A stretch of 64,000 bases of DNA from Firmicutes bacterium UBA6113 (GCA_002422545.1 DIWF01000028.1:124001-188000), one strand, 5' to 3'. Shown: positions 1 to 8,975, counted from the stretch's first letter. Notes: generated by a model not told the origin, from the sequence alone. Translations and numbers: made by a program.

Positions 1-1
1 C

Positions 2-73
2 ATTGAAAAAATTGAAGATGTAACAGTTGGTACAAGCATCCCATACAATTATGATAATTCCAAACTAAAATAA
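2..73 (+). CDS. 3' end of a truncated upstream gene (partial)
   Basis: An open frame enters from the left edge and ends at TAA 71-73, giving 23 residues ending in VGTSIPYNYDNSKLK. The fragment is too short to name. It is supported by the terminator-like hairpin that follows about 60 bases later and by the convergent gene beyond it. It could be chance reading through, so confidence is limited. Confidence 0.35.
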   Translation: MEKIEDVTVGTSIPYNYDNSKLK

Positions 74-132
74 CAAAGCAGTAATTAATATGATGCATTT
101 ATCAATTATTAGATTCCTCAATTTCAGAATAG

Positions 133-174
133 AAGTACGTTAGCTGCCTTTTTTACAGCTAAACGTACTTTTTT
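133..174. terminator. bidirectional intrinsic terminator
   Basis: Arms 133-146 (AAGTACGTTAGCTG) and 156-170 pair with one bulged base around a 9-base loop. T-rich sequence follows on the plus side and A-rich sequence precedes it, so it can serve both the partial plus-strand gene and the minus-strand CoA-transferase operon that converges on it. Confidence 0.75.
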
Positions 175-229
175 AATATCATTAAATTCCCCCCAAGGTG
201 ACTTACCTTTAGAAGAATATATTTATAAA

Positions 230-1537
230 TCAAATAAGATTAAACTTTTTAGCATCCTCTGATAGCTGATCCCTAAATTCTGGATGAGCAAGACTAATCA
301 TTGCCTTTACCCTGTCTGACATATTCAGTATCTTTAAATTGACACAACCGTACTCAGTAGCAACATATTGAACATCCGATCTAGGTGTTGAAATTGCTGT
401 TCCGGCTGGGAGTGAAGTCACTATTTTGCTAATCCTTTTTCCATTTTTTATAAAGCTTGAAGTAGTTGCAATGAAGGACTTACCGCCTTCCGACCACTGA
501 GCACCTCTTACGAAATCCAGTTGTCCACCTGTAGCACTTTGTTGTTTCCACCCTAATGAATCAGATGCTGCTTGGCCAAAAATGTCAAAGGCCATCGTTG
601 AATTGATTGAAATCATTTTCTTATTTTTTGCTATAATTCTCGGATCATTTACAAATGGAAATTCTGCACCATAAACATTTTCATTCTTGTTCAGGTATTG
701 GTATAATTTTGTTGATCCAAGAGCAAACGCAAAAACACTTTTTCCATCCATATATCCTTTGTACTTGTTTGTAACATTTCCATTAATCATTAATTCCATC
801 ATCGGTTCGCTCAGCAATTCAGAATGGATTCCGAGATCATTCTTGTTAAGAAGCCCAAATCCTATTGCAGTTGAAAGTGAGCCCAGCCCAAGCTGGATTG
901 TTGCACCATCCGGAACCTGGTCAACAATGATATTTGAAAGTGTCTTTGTTACTTCGTCGATTTTTGGATTTGGTAAAGTTACAGGTGCATCATCCACCTC
1001 AACTATTGCATCTACCTCAGAAACATGGATCAGATTATTTTGCCCGAATATGTATGGTGTCTGCTTGTTAGACTGTACAATCACCCTATCCGCATTTTCC
1101 TTCAGGAATTTGTGAAGTGCGATGCCGGATGGTCCAAAACACATATATCCATTCTCATCTGGTTCTGAAACGTCAAACAAACATACATCTGGTCGTGCAA
1201 CTTCTTTGCACCAGCTGTCAATTTGACTGAGATGAACCGATGTGAAGTCTAGCTTCATCCCATTGTCTCTAGCTTTTCTTTCTTCGACTCCCATAAAAAA
1301 GGTACCAAATGCAAAAGGATTCCCTTCTATTTCATCATATAATGGCATTGGTTTTAATACTAGACTGCTTGTTATCTCAATGTCTTCAAGCTCTTCTCGC
1401 ATGTCCCACAACGCCTTCATTAATTCAAAGGCTACGCTAGAACTAGTACCGACATAAACTCTTTCCCCAGAATTAATAAGTCTGACTGCTTCTTCTGCAT
1501 TCATTAATTTTTGTTTATATTCATTACACCAGTTCAT
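230..1537 (-). CDS. acetyl-CoA hydrolase/transferase family CoA-transferase (4-hydroxybutyrate or butyryl-CoA:acetate type)
   Basis: The 435-residue protein has the length and layout of family I/Cat2-type CoA-transferases. There is an N-terminal half, a glycine-rich CoA segment (QLGLGSLSTAIGFGL, about residues 216-230), and then IHSELLSEPMMEL, whose first Glu occupies the position of the catalytic glutamate that forms the acyl-CoA thioester. The C-terminal half holds the family's IVTSLPAGTAISTPRSD stretch. Start ATG 1537 has AGGAGG six bases upstream. It is the last gene of the BKACE/thiolase operon, where it could move CoA from the acyl-CoA product onto acetoacetate or acetate. A hairpin at 1590-1622 separates it from the permease gene. 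The family call is firm; the substrate is not determined. Confidence 0.88.
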   Translation of the reverse strand: MNWCNEYKQKLMNAEEAVRLINSGERVYVGTSSSVAFELMKALWDMREELEDIEITSSLVLKPMPLYDEIEGNPFAFGTFFMGVEERKARDNGMKLDFTSVHLSQIDSWCKEVARPDVCLFDVSEPDENGYMCFGPSGIALHKFLKENADRVIVQSNKQTPYIFGQNNLIHVSEVDAIVEVDDAPVTLPNPKIDEVTKTLSNIIVDQVPDGATIQLGLGSLSTAIGFGLLNKNDLGIHSELLSEPMMELMINGNVTNKYKGYMDGKSVFAFALGSTKLYQYLNKNENVYGAEFPFVNDPRIIAKNKKMISINSTMAFDIFGQAASDSLGWKQQSATGGQLDFVRGAQWSEGGKSFIATTSSFIKNGKRISKIVTSLPAGTAISTPRSDVQYVATEYGCVNLKILNMSDRVKAMISLAHPEFRDQLSEDAKKFNLI

Positions 1538-1589
1538 ATTTTCCTCCTAATAACTTGTTGATTATTAAATATAAATTTATAATGTTATT

Positions 1590-1622
1590 AATACTGCGAT
1601 GTATCTGACACATCGCAGTATT
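1590..1622. other. 13-bp perfect hairpin between permease and CoA-transferase genes
   Basis: AATACTGCGATGT (1590-1602) and its complement (1610-1622) enclose a 7-base loop. Read on the minus strand the stem is followed by AATAAC rather than a U tract, so it looks more like an mRNA-stability, processing or partial attenuation hairpin than a full terminator. It could set a different level for the CoA-transferase than for the upstream genes. Confidence 0.55.
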
Positions 1623-1658
1623 TTATATTAGCAATATATGAATAAATTTTTTTGACTT

Positions 1659-2981
1659 TTAGAAAAACATGATTAATATCACTAAGGATACTAATGTAAT
1701 AATAGTAGGTATTACTACAGTTGTAACAAATACGTGTTTGTATGCGTCCTTGTGAGTAAGCCCAAGTACTGCAAGTGTCAAGAATATTCCTGGTGAATGA
1801 GGTAAGGTATCTAATGCACCGGCAGCAATACTTACCAAACGGTGTAATAGATCTAGGTTCACACCTGAAGCTAAAAAGCTATCCGTAAATGAACCAAACA
1901 TTATTTTTAATCCACCTGATGATGATCCTGTTATAGCAGATACTACGCCCGTTGCAACAACACCTTGTGTATATGGATTCATTTTTAAGCTTAGTACCCA
2001 TTCAACTATTGATGCAAAAGCTTGAGATTTTGATACAACAGCACCAAAAGCAACAACTGCTGCAAATCCCCCAATAGCGCCTATACCGCCTTCTAATCCG
2101 GAGGATAGTATCTTTTTAATACTTTTCCCTTTGAATTTATCAAAGTTAAGAACAAATACAACCGCAGTACCAACTAACATAGCTCCCGTAGCAAGCATGG
2201 TGGAATTAAGCCCAAATCTGCTTCCCACTACAAGTATAGCTAGCAGTATTATTATCGGTAAAAATGCTATAAAAGATGATGGCAGCATGCTGCGACTCTC
2301 AGCTTCATTCTTTGCAATATCAAAACCTACAGGGTTTATCCAGCATTCGTTATTAGCTCTTGCTTTCTTTTCAGCGTAATTAAAATAGAACAACGTCATT
2401 ACAATAAAAGCTATTGAAGCAATAATTCCAAAAATAGGACCTGCAGTTAATGTCGTCCCCAAAAACTGGGTAGGAATAACGTTTGTAAGCGCTGGCGTTC
2501 CCGGAAGAGAAGTCATTGTAAGTGTCGACGAGCCAGCCGCTGTTGCAGCTACTATTAAATGTCGTGGCAAATTTGCTTCTCTAAATAGCGTGTACGCAAT
2601 TGGTGCCAAAGCATATATAACGACAAACAAACTTATACCGCCATATGTCAGCACTACAGTAATCGCATAGCAAACAAGTAACACTCTTGCCCTTCCGAAC
2701 CAGTCAATAAACTGATACGCAATAGATGTTGCACATCCAGATTCATTCATAAAACTAGCGTACATGCTTGAACAACATAATAACAAGAAATAACCCGAAT
2801 AAGCACCTACGTAACCATTCATATAAAATTCTGAAAATCCCTGCCATATACCTATTCCATTTGTAAGTATTACTACAAGAGATGCGATCAGTGTAGATGC
2901 AAGGGCACCAAATCCTTTGTATGCGCCAACAGCAAGTACCATTACAGCTAATAAAAGACCAATAATTCCTAGTGTATTCAT
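1659..2981 (-). CDS. GntP-family permease (organic acid:proton symporter)
   Basis: This 440-residue protein is almost entirely hydrophobic with about 12 predicted membrane spans. It carries GntP/citrate-Mhs-type features, including a glycine/serine-rich re-entrant segment SAITGSSSGGLKIMFGSF and the PHSPG motif (about residues 396-400). GntP-family members import gluconate, 3-hydroxybutyrate-like and other short hydroxy acids with protons. Start ATG 2981 has AAGGAG eight bases upstream. It is embedded in the BKACE/thiolase operon, so it is the likely uptake system for that pathway's substrate, or an exporter of its acid product. The actual substrate cannot be read from the sequence. Confidence 0.85.
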   Translation of the reverse strand: MNTLGIIGLLLAVMVLAVGAYKGFGALASTLIASLVVILTNGIGIWQGFSEFYMNGYVGAYSGYFLLLCCSSMYASFMNESGCATSIAYQFIDWFGRARVLLVCYAITVVLTYGGISLFVVIYALAPIAYTLFREANLPRHLIVAATAAGSSTLTMTSLPGTPALTNVIPTQFLGTTLTAGPIFGIIASIAFIVMTLFYFNYAEKKARANNECWINPVGFDIAKNEAESRSMLPSSFIAFLPIIILLAILVVGSRFGLNSTMLATGAMLVGTAVVFVLNFDKFKGKSIKKILSSGLEGGIGAIGGFAAVVAFGAVVSKSQAFASIVEWVLSLKMNPYTQGVVATGVVSAITGSSSGGLKIMFGSFTDSFLASGVNLDLLHRLVSIAAGALDTLPHSPGIFLTLAVLGLTHKDAYKHVFVTTVVIPTIITLVSLVILIMFF

Positions 2982-3165
2982 GTTTTTTCTCCTTTAATTT
3001 TTTTATTTTTAAAGAAATTGAAGGATGAACTTATATTCAATTTCTCTAAATTAACTTGATATTAAAACTAATTTTGATATTTATAATTTATCTGTGAATT
3101 TATTTTTATTTCAAGTATGTTGAAGAATTCAAAAATACAAATACTTAATAAATGTCCTATTTTTT

Positions 3166-3912
3166 CTACGCTCTATACATTGCTCCATTAACACTGAGTG
3201 TAACCCCGCTTATAAATCCAGCCTCTTCAGACGCAAGGAATGCTGTAGCTGCTGCTATATCTTCAGGTTCCCCTGTCCTGCCAACCGGAATGCTTGCAAT
3301 AATTTCTGTCCTGATATTTTCAGGAATTTCATGTGTCATGGATGTTTCAATAAAACCTGGTGCTATGGCATTAACAGTAATTCCTTTTTTTCCCAACTCC
3401 ATGGATAATGTTTTAGTCATTCCAATTATTCCTGCTTTTGCTGCTGAATAATTTGCTTGTCCAAAGTTCCCTGAAAGACCAACAACTGAACTTAAGTTTA
3501 TGATTCTGCCATATTTGTTTGATTCCATATATTTGCTTAATTCCTGTGTAACTATAAATACAGACTTCAAATCAGAATCAAGCACTTCATCCCATTGTTC
3601 ATCAGTCATCTTTTTAAAAGATGAATCTTTGGTTATCCCTGCATTGTTGACTAATATATCAATTCTTCCGTATTTATCCATTACCTTTTCCCCAAGTGCT
3701 TTAACTTCTTCTCTGTTTGTCACATTGCATTTAAGTCCAAATGCTTCTCCTCCCTCGCTTTTTATCTCATCGACAGCTTCATTAACTTTATCTATATTTC
3801 TGCTGGTTACTACAACTATTACTCCTTCTTTAGCAAGCCTTTTTGCTATTGCAAGTCCAATGCCTTGAGTTGAACCTGTTACAACTGCAACTCTGTTATA
3901 AAATATCATCAT
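3166..3912 (-). CDS. SDR-family 3-oxoacyl reductase (FabG/PhaB-like; acetoacetyl-CoA reductase candidate)
   Basis: A classical short-chain dehydrogenase of 248 residues. It has the nucleotide-binding TGSTQGIG near residues 12-19, NNAG near 90, catalytic Ser in NLSSVVG near 140, and YSAAK near 155. FabG in fatty-acid synthesis and PhaB-type acetoacetyl-CoA reductases share this layout. Sitting directly downstream of a thiolase and upstream of a CoA-transferase argues for interconversion of acetoacetyl-CoA and 3-hydroxybutyryl-CoA rather than lipid synthesis (inference). The gene begins with two ATG codons in tandem. The second (3909) has better spacing to AGGAGG, so the true start may be one codon shorter. 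Confidence 0.88.
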   Translation of the reverse strand: MMIFYNRVAVVTGSTQGIGLAIAKRLAKEGVIVVVTSRNIDKVNEAVDEIKSEGGEAFGLKCNVTNREEVKALGEKVMDKYGRIDILVNNAGITKDSSFKKMTDEQWDEVLDSDLKSVFIVTQELSKYMESNKYGRIINLSSVVGLSGNFGQANYSAAKAGIIGMTKTLSMELGKKGITVNAIAPGFIETSMTHEIPENIRTEIIASIPVGRTGEPEDIAAATAFLASEEAGFISGVTLSVNGAMYRA

Positions 3913-3967
3913 ATGCCTCCTTAATTTTTGCCCATAATCCCAAGTTTGAATATTTAAGTCTTTTTAT

Positions 3968-5134
3968 TTAGTATTGCTCCATCTCAAAAATGCCGGCTGC
4001 ACCCATTCCCCCGCCAATACACATGGTGATAAGCGCATATCTGCCATTAATTCGTTTAAGTTCTGATAGCGCCTTACAGGTAAGTATTGCTCCGGTAGCA
4101 CCAAGCGGATGTCCAAGAGCCATAGCCCCACCATTTGGATTAACTTTCTCCAAAGGCATCTTAAGTTCACGTATGCAAGCAATTGCTTGTGATGCAAATG
4201 CTTCATTAATTTCAATTACATCCATATCATCTAAAGTGAGCCCTGCTCTCTTCATCACTTTAAGAACAGCAACTAAAGGACCTACACCCATCATGTCAGC
4301 AGCAACACCACCCACAGCAAATGATACAAACTTTGCGACAGGAGTATAGCCAAGTTCTTCAGCCTTTTCACGTGCCATCAATACAACAAAACCAGTACCA
4401 TCAGTCATCTGTGATGATGTAGCAGCAGTTACTACTCCGTCTTCCTTAAATGGTGTTTTAAGTGCAACCAAGTCTTCTATATTTGTATTTGGGCGGATGC
4501 CTTCATCTTGAGTCACAACAATCTGTCCAATTTCTGTATTTACTGTTATTGGAATAATCTCATCAATAAACTTTCCTGCACCTTGAGCAGCAGCTGCTTT
4601 CTTATGGCTTTCTACAGCCATAACTTCCATATCATGTCTTGTAATACCATAGCGTTCTGCAACATTTTCAGCAGTTAAGCCCATAGAAATATAAGTTCCG
4701 GGAACTTGTTCTGCCAACAGCACATCCTGATATTCCTGAGGGTGTAACATGTTCATGTCAGTCATCATTTCAATTCCGCCAGCTATTATCACATCCATCT
4801 GATTTGCCATGATGGCATTTGCAGCTGTGGCAATAGTCTGAAGACCAGATGAACAAAACCTGTTCACTGTTTGACCCGGGACAGAATCAGGCAAATTTGC
4901 ACGCTGAGCTATCAGACGGCCTATATTGTATCCTGTATATTTTTCCGGCGTAGCACATCCTACAATGACGTCATCAACATCTTTCGGATCAAAGCCAGGC
5001 AGCTTTGCTATGACACCTTTCAGTGTCTGTGCACCATATTCTATGGGATGAGTCTTTGCGAAAGATCCCTTAAATGCTTTAGCCAGCGGTGAACGTCCGT
5101 ACGCCACTATCACAGCATCCCTTTTATTATTCAT
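3968..5134 (-). CDS. acetyl-CoA C-acetyltransferase (thiolase)
   Basis: A 388-residue thiolase with all catalytic landmarks: acyl-accepting Cys in NRFCSSGLQ (about residue 93), His in GGAMALGHPLGATGA (about 345), and the second Cys in CIGGGMGAAG near the C terminus. The NEAFA motif is also present. It either condenses two acetyl-CoA or cleaves acetoacetyl-CoA. In an operon with BKACE, which consumes acetyl-CoA and releases acetoacetate, and a CoA-transferase, thiolysis of acetoacetyl-CoA to regenerate acetyl-CoA is the economical role. Start ATG 5134 has AGGAGG seven bases upstream. Membership is certain; the direction of the reaction in vivo is inference. Confidence 0.93.
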   Translation of the reverse strand: MNNKRDAVIVAYGRSPLAKAFKGSFAKTHPIEYGAQTLKGVIAKLPGFDPKDVDDVIVGCATPEKYTGYNIGRLIAQRANLPDSVPGQTVNRFCSSGLQTIATAANAIMANQMDVIIAGGIEMMTDMNMLHPQEYQDVLLAEQVPGTYISMGLTAENVAERYGITRHDMEVMAVESHKKAAAAQGAGKFIDEIIPITVNTEIGQIVVTQDEGIRPNTNIEDLVALKTPFKEDGVVTAATSSQMTDGTGFVVLMAREKAEELGYTPVAKFVSFAVGGVAADMMGVGPLVAVLKVMKRAGLTLDDMDVIEINEAFASQAIACIRELKMPLEKVNPNGGAMALGHPLGATGAILTCKALSELKRINGRYALITMCIGGGMGAAGIFEMEQY

Positions 5135-5202
5135 AATTGCCTCCTAAATTTTTAATTTATCAGCAGGTATACACATACCTTACTATATGTAAACAAGCTA
5201 AA

Positions 5203-6042
5203 TTATTGGACAAATGTCTTAATACCAAGAATTTCACGTGCTTCTTGAGGAGTAGCCGGTTGCTTTCCAAATTCTTTGACAATTCTTACAGCTCTTTCAA
5301 CCATCAATGGATTTGTTGCTTTCTCTCCGCGAGACATATATAGATTATCCTCAAGACCAACACGTATATGACCGCCTAATGCTAGCGCTGCATACATTAT
5401 TGGAAGATGTCCGGTTCCGATGCCTGTTGCAGACCATACAGCATTTTCCGGCAAATGTCTGACTAAGTATAATAAATTATCAACTGTAGCATCCATTCCG
5501 CCTAAAACACCAAGAACCAATTGACACCACATTGGATTCTTAATATATCCTTTTTCAATGTAGTGTTTAGCATTTCCAAGCATTCCATAATCGAATATCT
5601 CTACTTCCGGTTTAACATCATATTGATTATAAACATGGCATAGCTTTTTTAGGAAAGAAGGATTGTTATCAAATACAAAAGTATCACCCCAGTTAAAGGA
5701 ACCGATATCGAATGAACCCATTTCAATATCAGGAACTTCGACAAAATGAGTCATCCTGTCATCTTCATTTGTAACAAAACCACCGGAAGATGTGCAGTTT
5801 ATAACTACATCACAATCCTTATGTTCTCTTATTAAGCGAACACTTTCTTTAAATCTTTCTTTATCCATAGTTCCAATGCCATTATCATCTCTCATATGAA
5901 GATGTACAACAGCGGCACCTGCCTGCCAGCAAGCATAAGCTGCATCAGCTATTTCCTGAGGTGTATATGGAACAGCCGGATTCTTTTCTTTTGGTGTAAG
6001 TGCGCCTGTTAAAGCACATGAAATTATTACTTTGTCATTCAT
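5203..6042 (-). CDS. BKACE-family beta-keto acid cleavage enzyme (3-keto-5-aminohexanoate cleavage enzyme-like)
   Basis: The 279-residue protein has the BKACE (formerly DUF849) signature: an N-terminal SCALTGAL strand, the zinc-binding VVHLHMRD (two His), the TSSGG strand loop, and late RVGLEDN whose Glu is the third zinc ligand. Known members use acetyl-CoA to cleave a beta-keto acid into acetoacetate and a new acyl-CoA (for example Kce in lysine fermentation, or dehydrocarnitine cleavage). I chose ATG 6042 (MNDKV) because GGAG lies eight bases upstream; a longer in-frame start at 6063 lies upstream of that ribosome site. No other lysine-fermentation genes are nearby, so the substrate is probably different from Kce's. 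Confidence 0.9.
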   Translation of the reverse strand: MNDKVIISCALTGALTPKEKNPAVPYTPQEIADAAYACWQAGAAVVHLHMRDDNGIGTMDKERFKESVRLIREHKDCDVVINCTSSGGFVTNEDDRMTHFVEVPDIEMGSFDIGSFNWGDTFVFDNNPSFLKKLCHVYNQYDVKPEVEIFDYGMLGNAKHYIEKGYIKNPMWCQLVLGVLGGMDATVDNLLYLVRHLPENAVWSATGIGTGHLPIMYAALALGGHIRVGLEDNLYMSRGEKATNPLMVERAVRIVKEFGKQPATPQEAREILGIKTFVQ

Positions 6043-6098
6043 AATTAATTCTCCTAAATTCATTTTTATCTATAAAATATTTGCAAATGTAAATTACA

Positions 6099-7145
6099 CT
6101 ATTTCACTTTGTACATCTGGTAAGTGAACCAATCATCTTTAAAAAATTCAAGATTACTCATGGACAAAGGTAATTCCTTGTTTTCGATTTTCTTAACAAT
6201 TTCGATGACAGTATCATTAAATGGAGTTGGGATTCCGTGTTTTTTGCCCATTTCTGAAACATAGCCGTTGATCATTTGAACTTCTGTAACCTTGCCCTTT
6301 TCCAAATCCTGAAGCATACTTGCCTTAGCACCTGGAGCGAAAGAATACATGTATATGAACATCTGCTGATTTTCATTAAATTGCTCTTGATCTTTAAGCG
6401 ATAAAGAAGAGGGAGACAGCCCCAAAACCAATTGTGGCAATTCATAGCCTTCTGCCTCGCAGCAAATTTTAACCTCGCGCCCTAAGTAACTCACGCATGC
6501 TCTTGCTTTTTCATTTTGCATAACTTCGCCAAATGTACATCCGCATGCAGCAGACATGCCGCTCACACATACATTGTTAACCAGCTTGCCCCATCTGGAA
6601 GCCATAAGGTTGGCTGACACAGCTGCTGTACCCATATGGTTCAAAATATCTGCAATTTTCTTGATACGATCCGTTACCTTTCCGTTGATTTCTCCGATAT
6701 CAAAAAAATGATCAAGATTGCTCACATCCTGAGTCAATTCTGAGACACCTGGAGCAGAAAATGTTGCACTCCATAATACTGCACCGCCTACTGTCCGGTT
6801 TTCACCAACATACTTTGCAACAAAAGGTTCCGGTACACCGTTTTGGAGGGTACAAACAGTACTGTTCTCATCAAGATGAGAAATCAACTGAGGAAGAATA
6901 ACTTCATTGGCTGTTTGCTTAGTAAACAAAAAGACAATATCGTAAATTCCTTCCATTTTGTCAGGTGTGTATGCCTTGACAGGAACCGTAAAATCGACCT
7001 TTCCAATAATATGAGCACCCTTTTCATTCAATGCTTTTACATGCTCTTCGTAGTTATCGATAAAATCTACAGGACATCCGTTCTTGGTCAAAAATGCTCC
7101 CAGGACTGTGCCCATAGCCCCGCAGCCTACAATAGCAATTCTCAT
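6099..7145 (-). CDS. ketopantoate reductase-family NAD(P)-dependent dehydrogenase (PanE/ApbA-like)
   Basis: The 348-residue protein has an N-terminal Rossmann motif (IVGCGAMGTVLGAF) and the ApbA C-terminal domain with WGKLVNNVCVSG, whose Lys matches the catalytic lysine of ketopantoate reductases. ATG 7145 has AGGAGG eight bases upstream. A longer in-frame start at 7184 would coincide with the predicted sigma-54 transcription start and is rejected. It is the first gene of the BKACE operon and no pan genes are near. It is therefore more likely a dehydrogenase producing the beta-keto acid for BKACE, by analogy with carnitine dehydrogenase plus BKACE, than a pantothenate enzyme. That role is inference. 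Confidence 0.82.
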   Translation of the reverse strand: MRIAIVGCGAMGTVLGAFLTKNGCPVDFIDNYEEHVKALNEKGAHIIGKVDFTVPVKAYTPDKMEGIYDIVFLFTKQTANEVILPQLISHLDENSTVCTLQNGVPEPFVAKYVGENRTVGGAVLWSATFSAPGVSELTQDVSNLDHFFDIGEINGKVTDRIKKIADILNHMGTAAVSANLMASRWGKLVNNVCVSGMSAACGCTFGEVMQNEKARACVSYLGREVKICCEAEGYELPQLVLGLSPSSLSLKDQEQFNENQQMFIYMYSFAPGAKASMLQDLEKGKVTEVQMINGYVSEMGKKHGIPTPFNDTVIEIVKKIENKELPLSMSNLEFFKDDWFTYQMYKVK

Positions 7146-7193
7146 AATATTAACCTCCTTTATTTCATTCAAATTTTGATACAACCTATTGAT

Positions 7194-7210
7194 AGCAACT
7201 ATAATGCCAA
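7194..7210 (-). promoter_or_regulatory. sigma-54 (-24/-12) promoter of the BKACE operon
   Basis: Read on the minus strand the site is TTGGCATTATAGTTGCT. It has the invariant GG (-24) and GC (-12) exactly 10 bases apart and matches the TGGCA...TTGC consensus. Transcription would start near 7183, about 38 bases upstream of the ATG at 7145. The divergent gene encodes a sigma-54 activator, which independently predicts such a promoter. Confidence 0.88.
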
Positions 7211-7334
7211 TTTGTTTTATTTTTTAATAGGTGTATTTTTTTATTTTAAATGTTGAAATCGCAACAAAATTATTAAGGATATAATTTACAAATTAAACAT
7301 TTTGTGTTTTTGACATCCACAAATATTTCGCAAT

Positions 7335-7380
7335 AACGCAAATTTTTGCGTTTGCGCATTCTATTCTTGCGATATTGCAA
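7335..7380. promoter_or_regulatory. candidate upstream activator sites for the sigma-54 regulator
   Basis: A perfect palindrome AACGCAAA-TT-TTTGCGTT (7335-7352) is followed by a second dyad TTGC-GATATT-GCAA (7367-7380); TTGCG half-sites recur in this stretch. They lie about 125-190 bases upstream of the -24/-12 promoter, the usual distance for enhancer binding by activators with Fis-type HTH domains, and just upstream of the regulator's own start. Confidence 0.6.
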
Positions 7381-7429
7381 AATTAGTAATATAATTAATT
7401 AACAACAAATTATCATAACGGGAGATTCT

Positions 7430-8860
7430 ATGGAAAGTAATTACGAATTTTTAACGACAGTGCTGGAAAATATAGATATTGGCATTTTTGTGTTGGACGC
7501 ACAAGGCAATTATCTATACGTTAACGATGAATATTGTAATATTCTTAATAGGTCAAGGGATAGTTATGAGGGTATGTCTATTCCGAAATTTAAAGAACAG
7601 GGATACCTGACGTATAGCGTCTATGAGATGGTTATAGAGAAAAATGCACCTGTGACCACTATTGTCACAATTAATGATATAATATTTAATAAAACATATC
7701 ATTTTCTTACTACTGCTAAGCCAACCTTCAATTCTGATGGCTCAATTAAATATATTTTTTTCACACAGGAACCCATTGAAAAAACAAGCAAACGCATTCA
7801 GTCCGGCGTATTAAATCGACATGTAATTACAAGCCATCTAGTGAATCCCAAAGCTCAGCATTTTGATATTATAGCTGAAAGTCCTCAAATGAAACAATTG
7901 CTTGAAATGCTGTTTCAAGTGTCAAAGACGGATGCCTCTATATTAATTTCCGGACCTTCAGGCGTTGGTAAAGAAGTTTTAACAAAATATATTCATCAAA
8001 ACAGCCTCCGTAATAAAGGCCCATTTGTTGTATTGAATTGTGCTGCAATTCCAGAAAACCTCATAGAATCTGAATTATATGGATACGAAAAAGGTGCATT
8101 CAGCGGAGCCTCTTCTTCCGGAAAAGAAGGTTTGATTGAAGCAGCTAACGGTGGTACCTTATTTTTAGACGAAATCAACTCCATGCCCCTTGGGCTTCAG
8201 GCAAAACTGCTGCGTGTACTTGAAACAAAACAAGTAACACGCCTGGGATCTGTTGTTCCAAAAGAAATAGACTTTCGTCTAGTATGCGCTACAAATGAGA
8301 ATCTTCAAACTCTTGTCAGCAAAAAACTCTTTCGTTCGGATTTATTTTACCGTGTCAATGTAATATCAGTCTATATTCCGCCGCTCAGTGAGCGCAAAGA
8401 AGATATAATTCCATTATCTTTGTTTTATATGCAATATTTCTGCAAAAAATACAGCTGTGTAAAAGCATTGGATGAAATTGTATTAAACTCAATGCTTTCT
8501 TATGAATGGCCTGGAAATGTACGAGAGCTGCGAAATTTTATCGAGCGGCTGATTATATCTTCCCCTGATACAGAATTGCTGATTTCAACTGTTCCAAAAG
8601 AACTTCTGCTGCAAATCGAAAAAGAAGACATGAGCACAGTTTCGCAGACAAATTTGCAATCAGTTACAGATATACCTATAAAATATGATGAAACTTTTTC
8701 GTTAAGCTCTTATATGGATGAATGCGAAAAACAGTTATTAATTAATCTTTTGACACAGTATAAATCACCATCAAAGGTTGCACAAATACTAAAGCTTAAC
8801 TTATCAAATGTTTATCGCAAAATAAATAAGTATAATTTGAAATCTAGTATAGAGCAATAA
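7430..8860 (+). CDS. sigma-54-dependent transcriptional activator (PAS-AAA+-Fis HTH)
   Basis: The 476-residue activator has an N-terminal PAS sensor (about residues 5-115), an AAA+ domain with Walker A GPSGVGKE (about 175-182), the sigma-54 contact loop GAFSGA (about 221-226; most relatives have GAFTGA), Walker B GTLFLDEI, arginine finger region FRSDLFYRV, and the C-terminal Fis-type helix-turn-helix ending SPSKVAQILKLNLSNVYRKI. It drives open-complex formation by sigma-54 polymerase. It is transcribed away from the BKACE operon and is the obvious regulator of the -24/-12 promoter between them. The PAS domain probably senses the pathway's substrate or a metabolite. CGGGAG precedes ATG 7430. 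Confidence 0.93.
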   Translation: MESNYEFLTTVLENIDIGIFVLDAQGNYLYVNDEYCNILNRSRDSYEGMSIPKFKEQGYLTYSVYEMVIEKNAPVTTIVTINDIIFNKTYHFLTTAKPTFNSDGSIKYIFFTQEPIEKTSKRIQSGVLNRHVITSHLVNPKAQHFDIIAESPQMKQLLEMLFQVSKTDASILISGPSGVGKEVLTKYIHQNSLRNKGPFVVLNCAAIPENLIESELYGYEKGAFSGASSSGKEGLIEAANGGTLFLDEINSMPLGLQAKLLRVLETKQVTRLGSVVPKEIDFRLVCATNENLQTLVSKKLFRSDLFYRVNVISVYIPPLSERKEDIIPLSLFYMQYFCKKYSCVKALDEIVLNSMLSYEWPGNVRELRNFIERLIISSPDTELLISTVPKELLLQIEKEDMSTVSQTNLQSVTDIPIKYDETFSLSSYMDECEKQLLINLLTQYKSPSKVAQILKLNLSNVYRKINKYNLKSSIEQ

Positions 8861-8975
8861 TCTACATCAAGTAAATTTCATTTTCATTTAACTAAAGCAC
8901 ACACAAATATGCTCCACATTTTTATTTTATTCTTTAATCAGTTTAAATTAATGGAATAATGGATATATATATAAT

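Noticed and set aside
3000..3165. Possible small gene or regulatory RNA between permease and SDR genes
   Set aside because: The interval is AT-rich with no ribosome-site-supported frame or stable hairpin.
7146..7184. Longer N terminus of the ketopantoate-reductase-like gene starting at 7184
   Set aside because: It would begin at the predicted sigma-54 transcription start with no ribosome site, whereas ATG 7145 has AGGAGG at good spacing.
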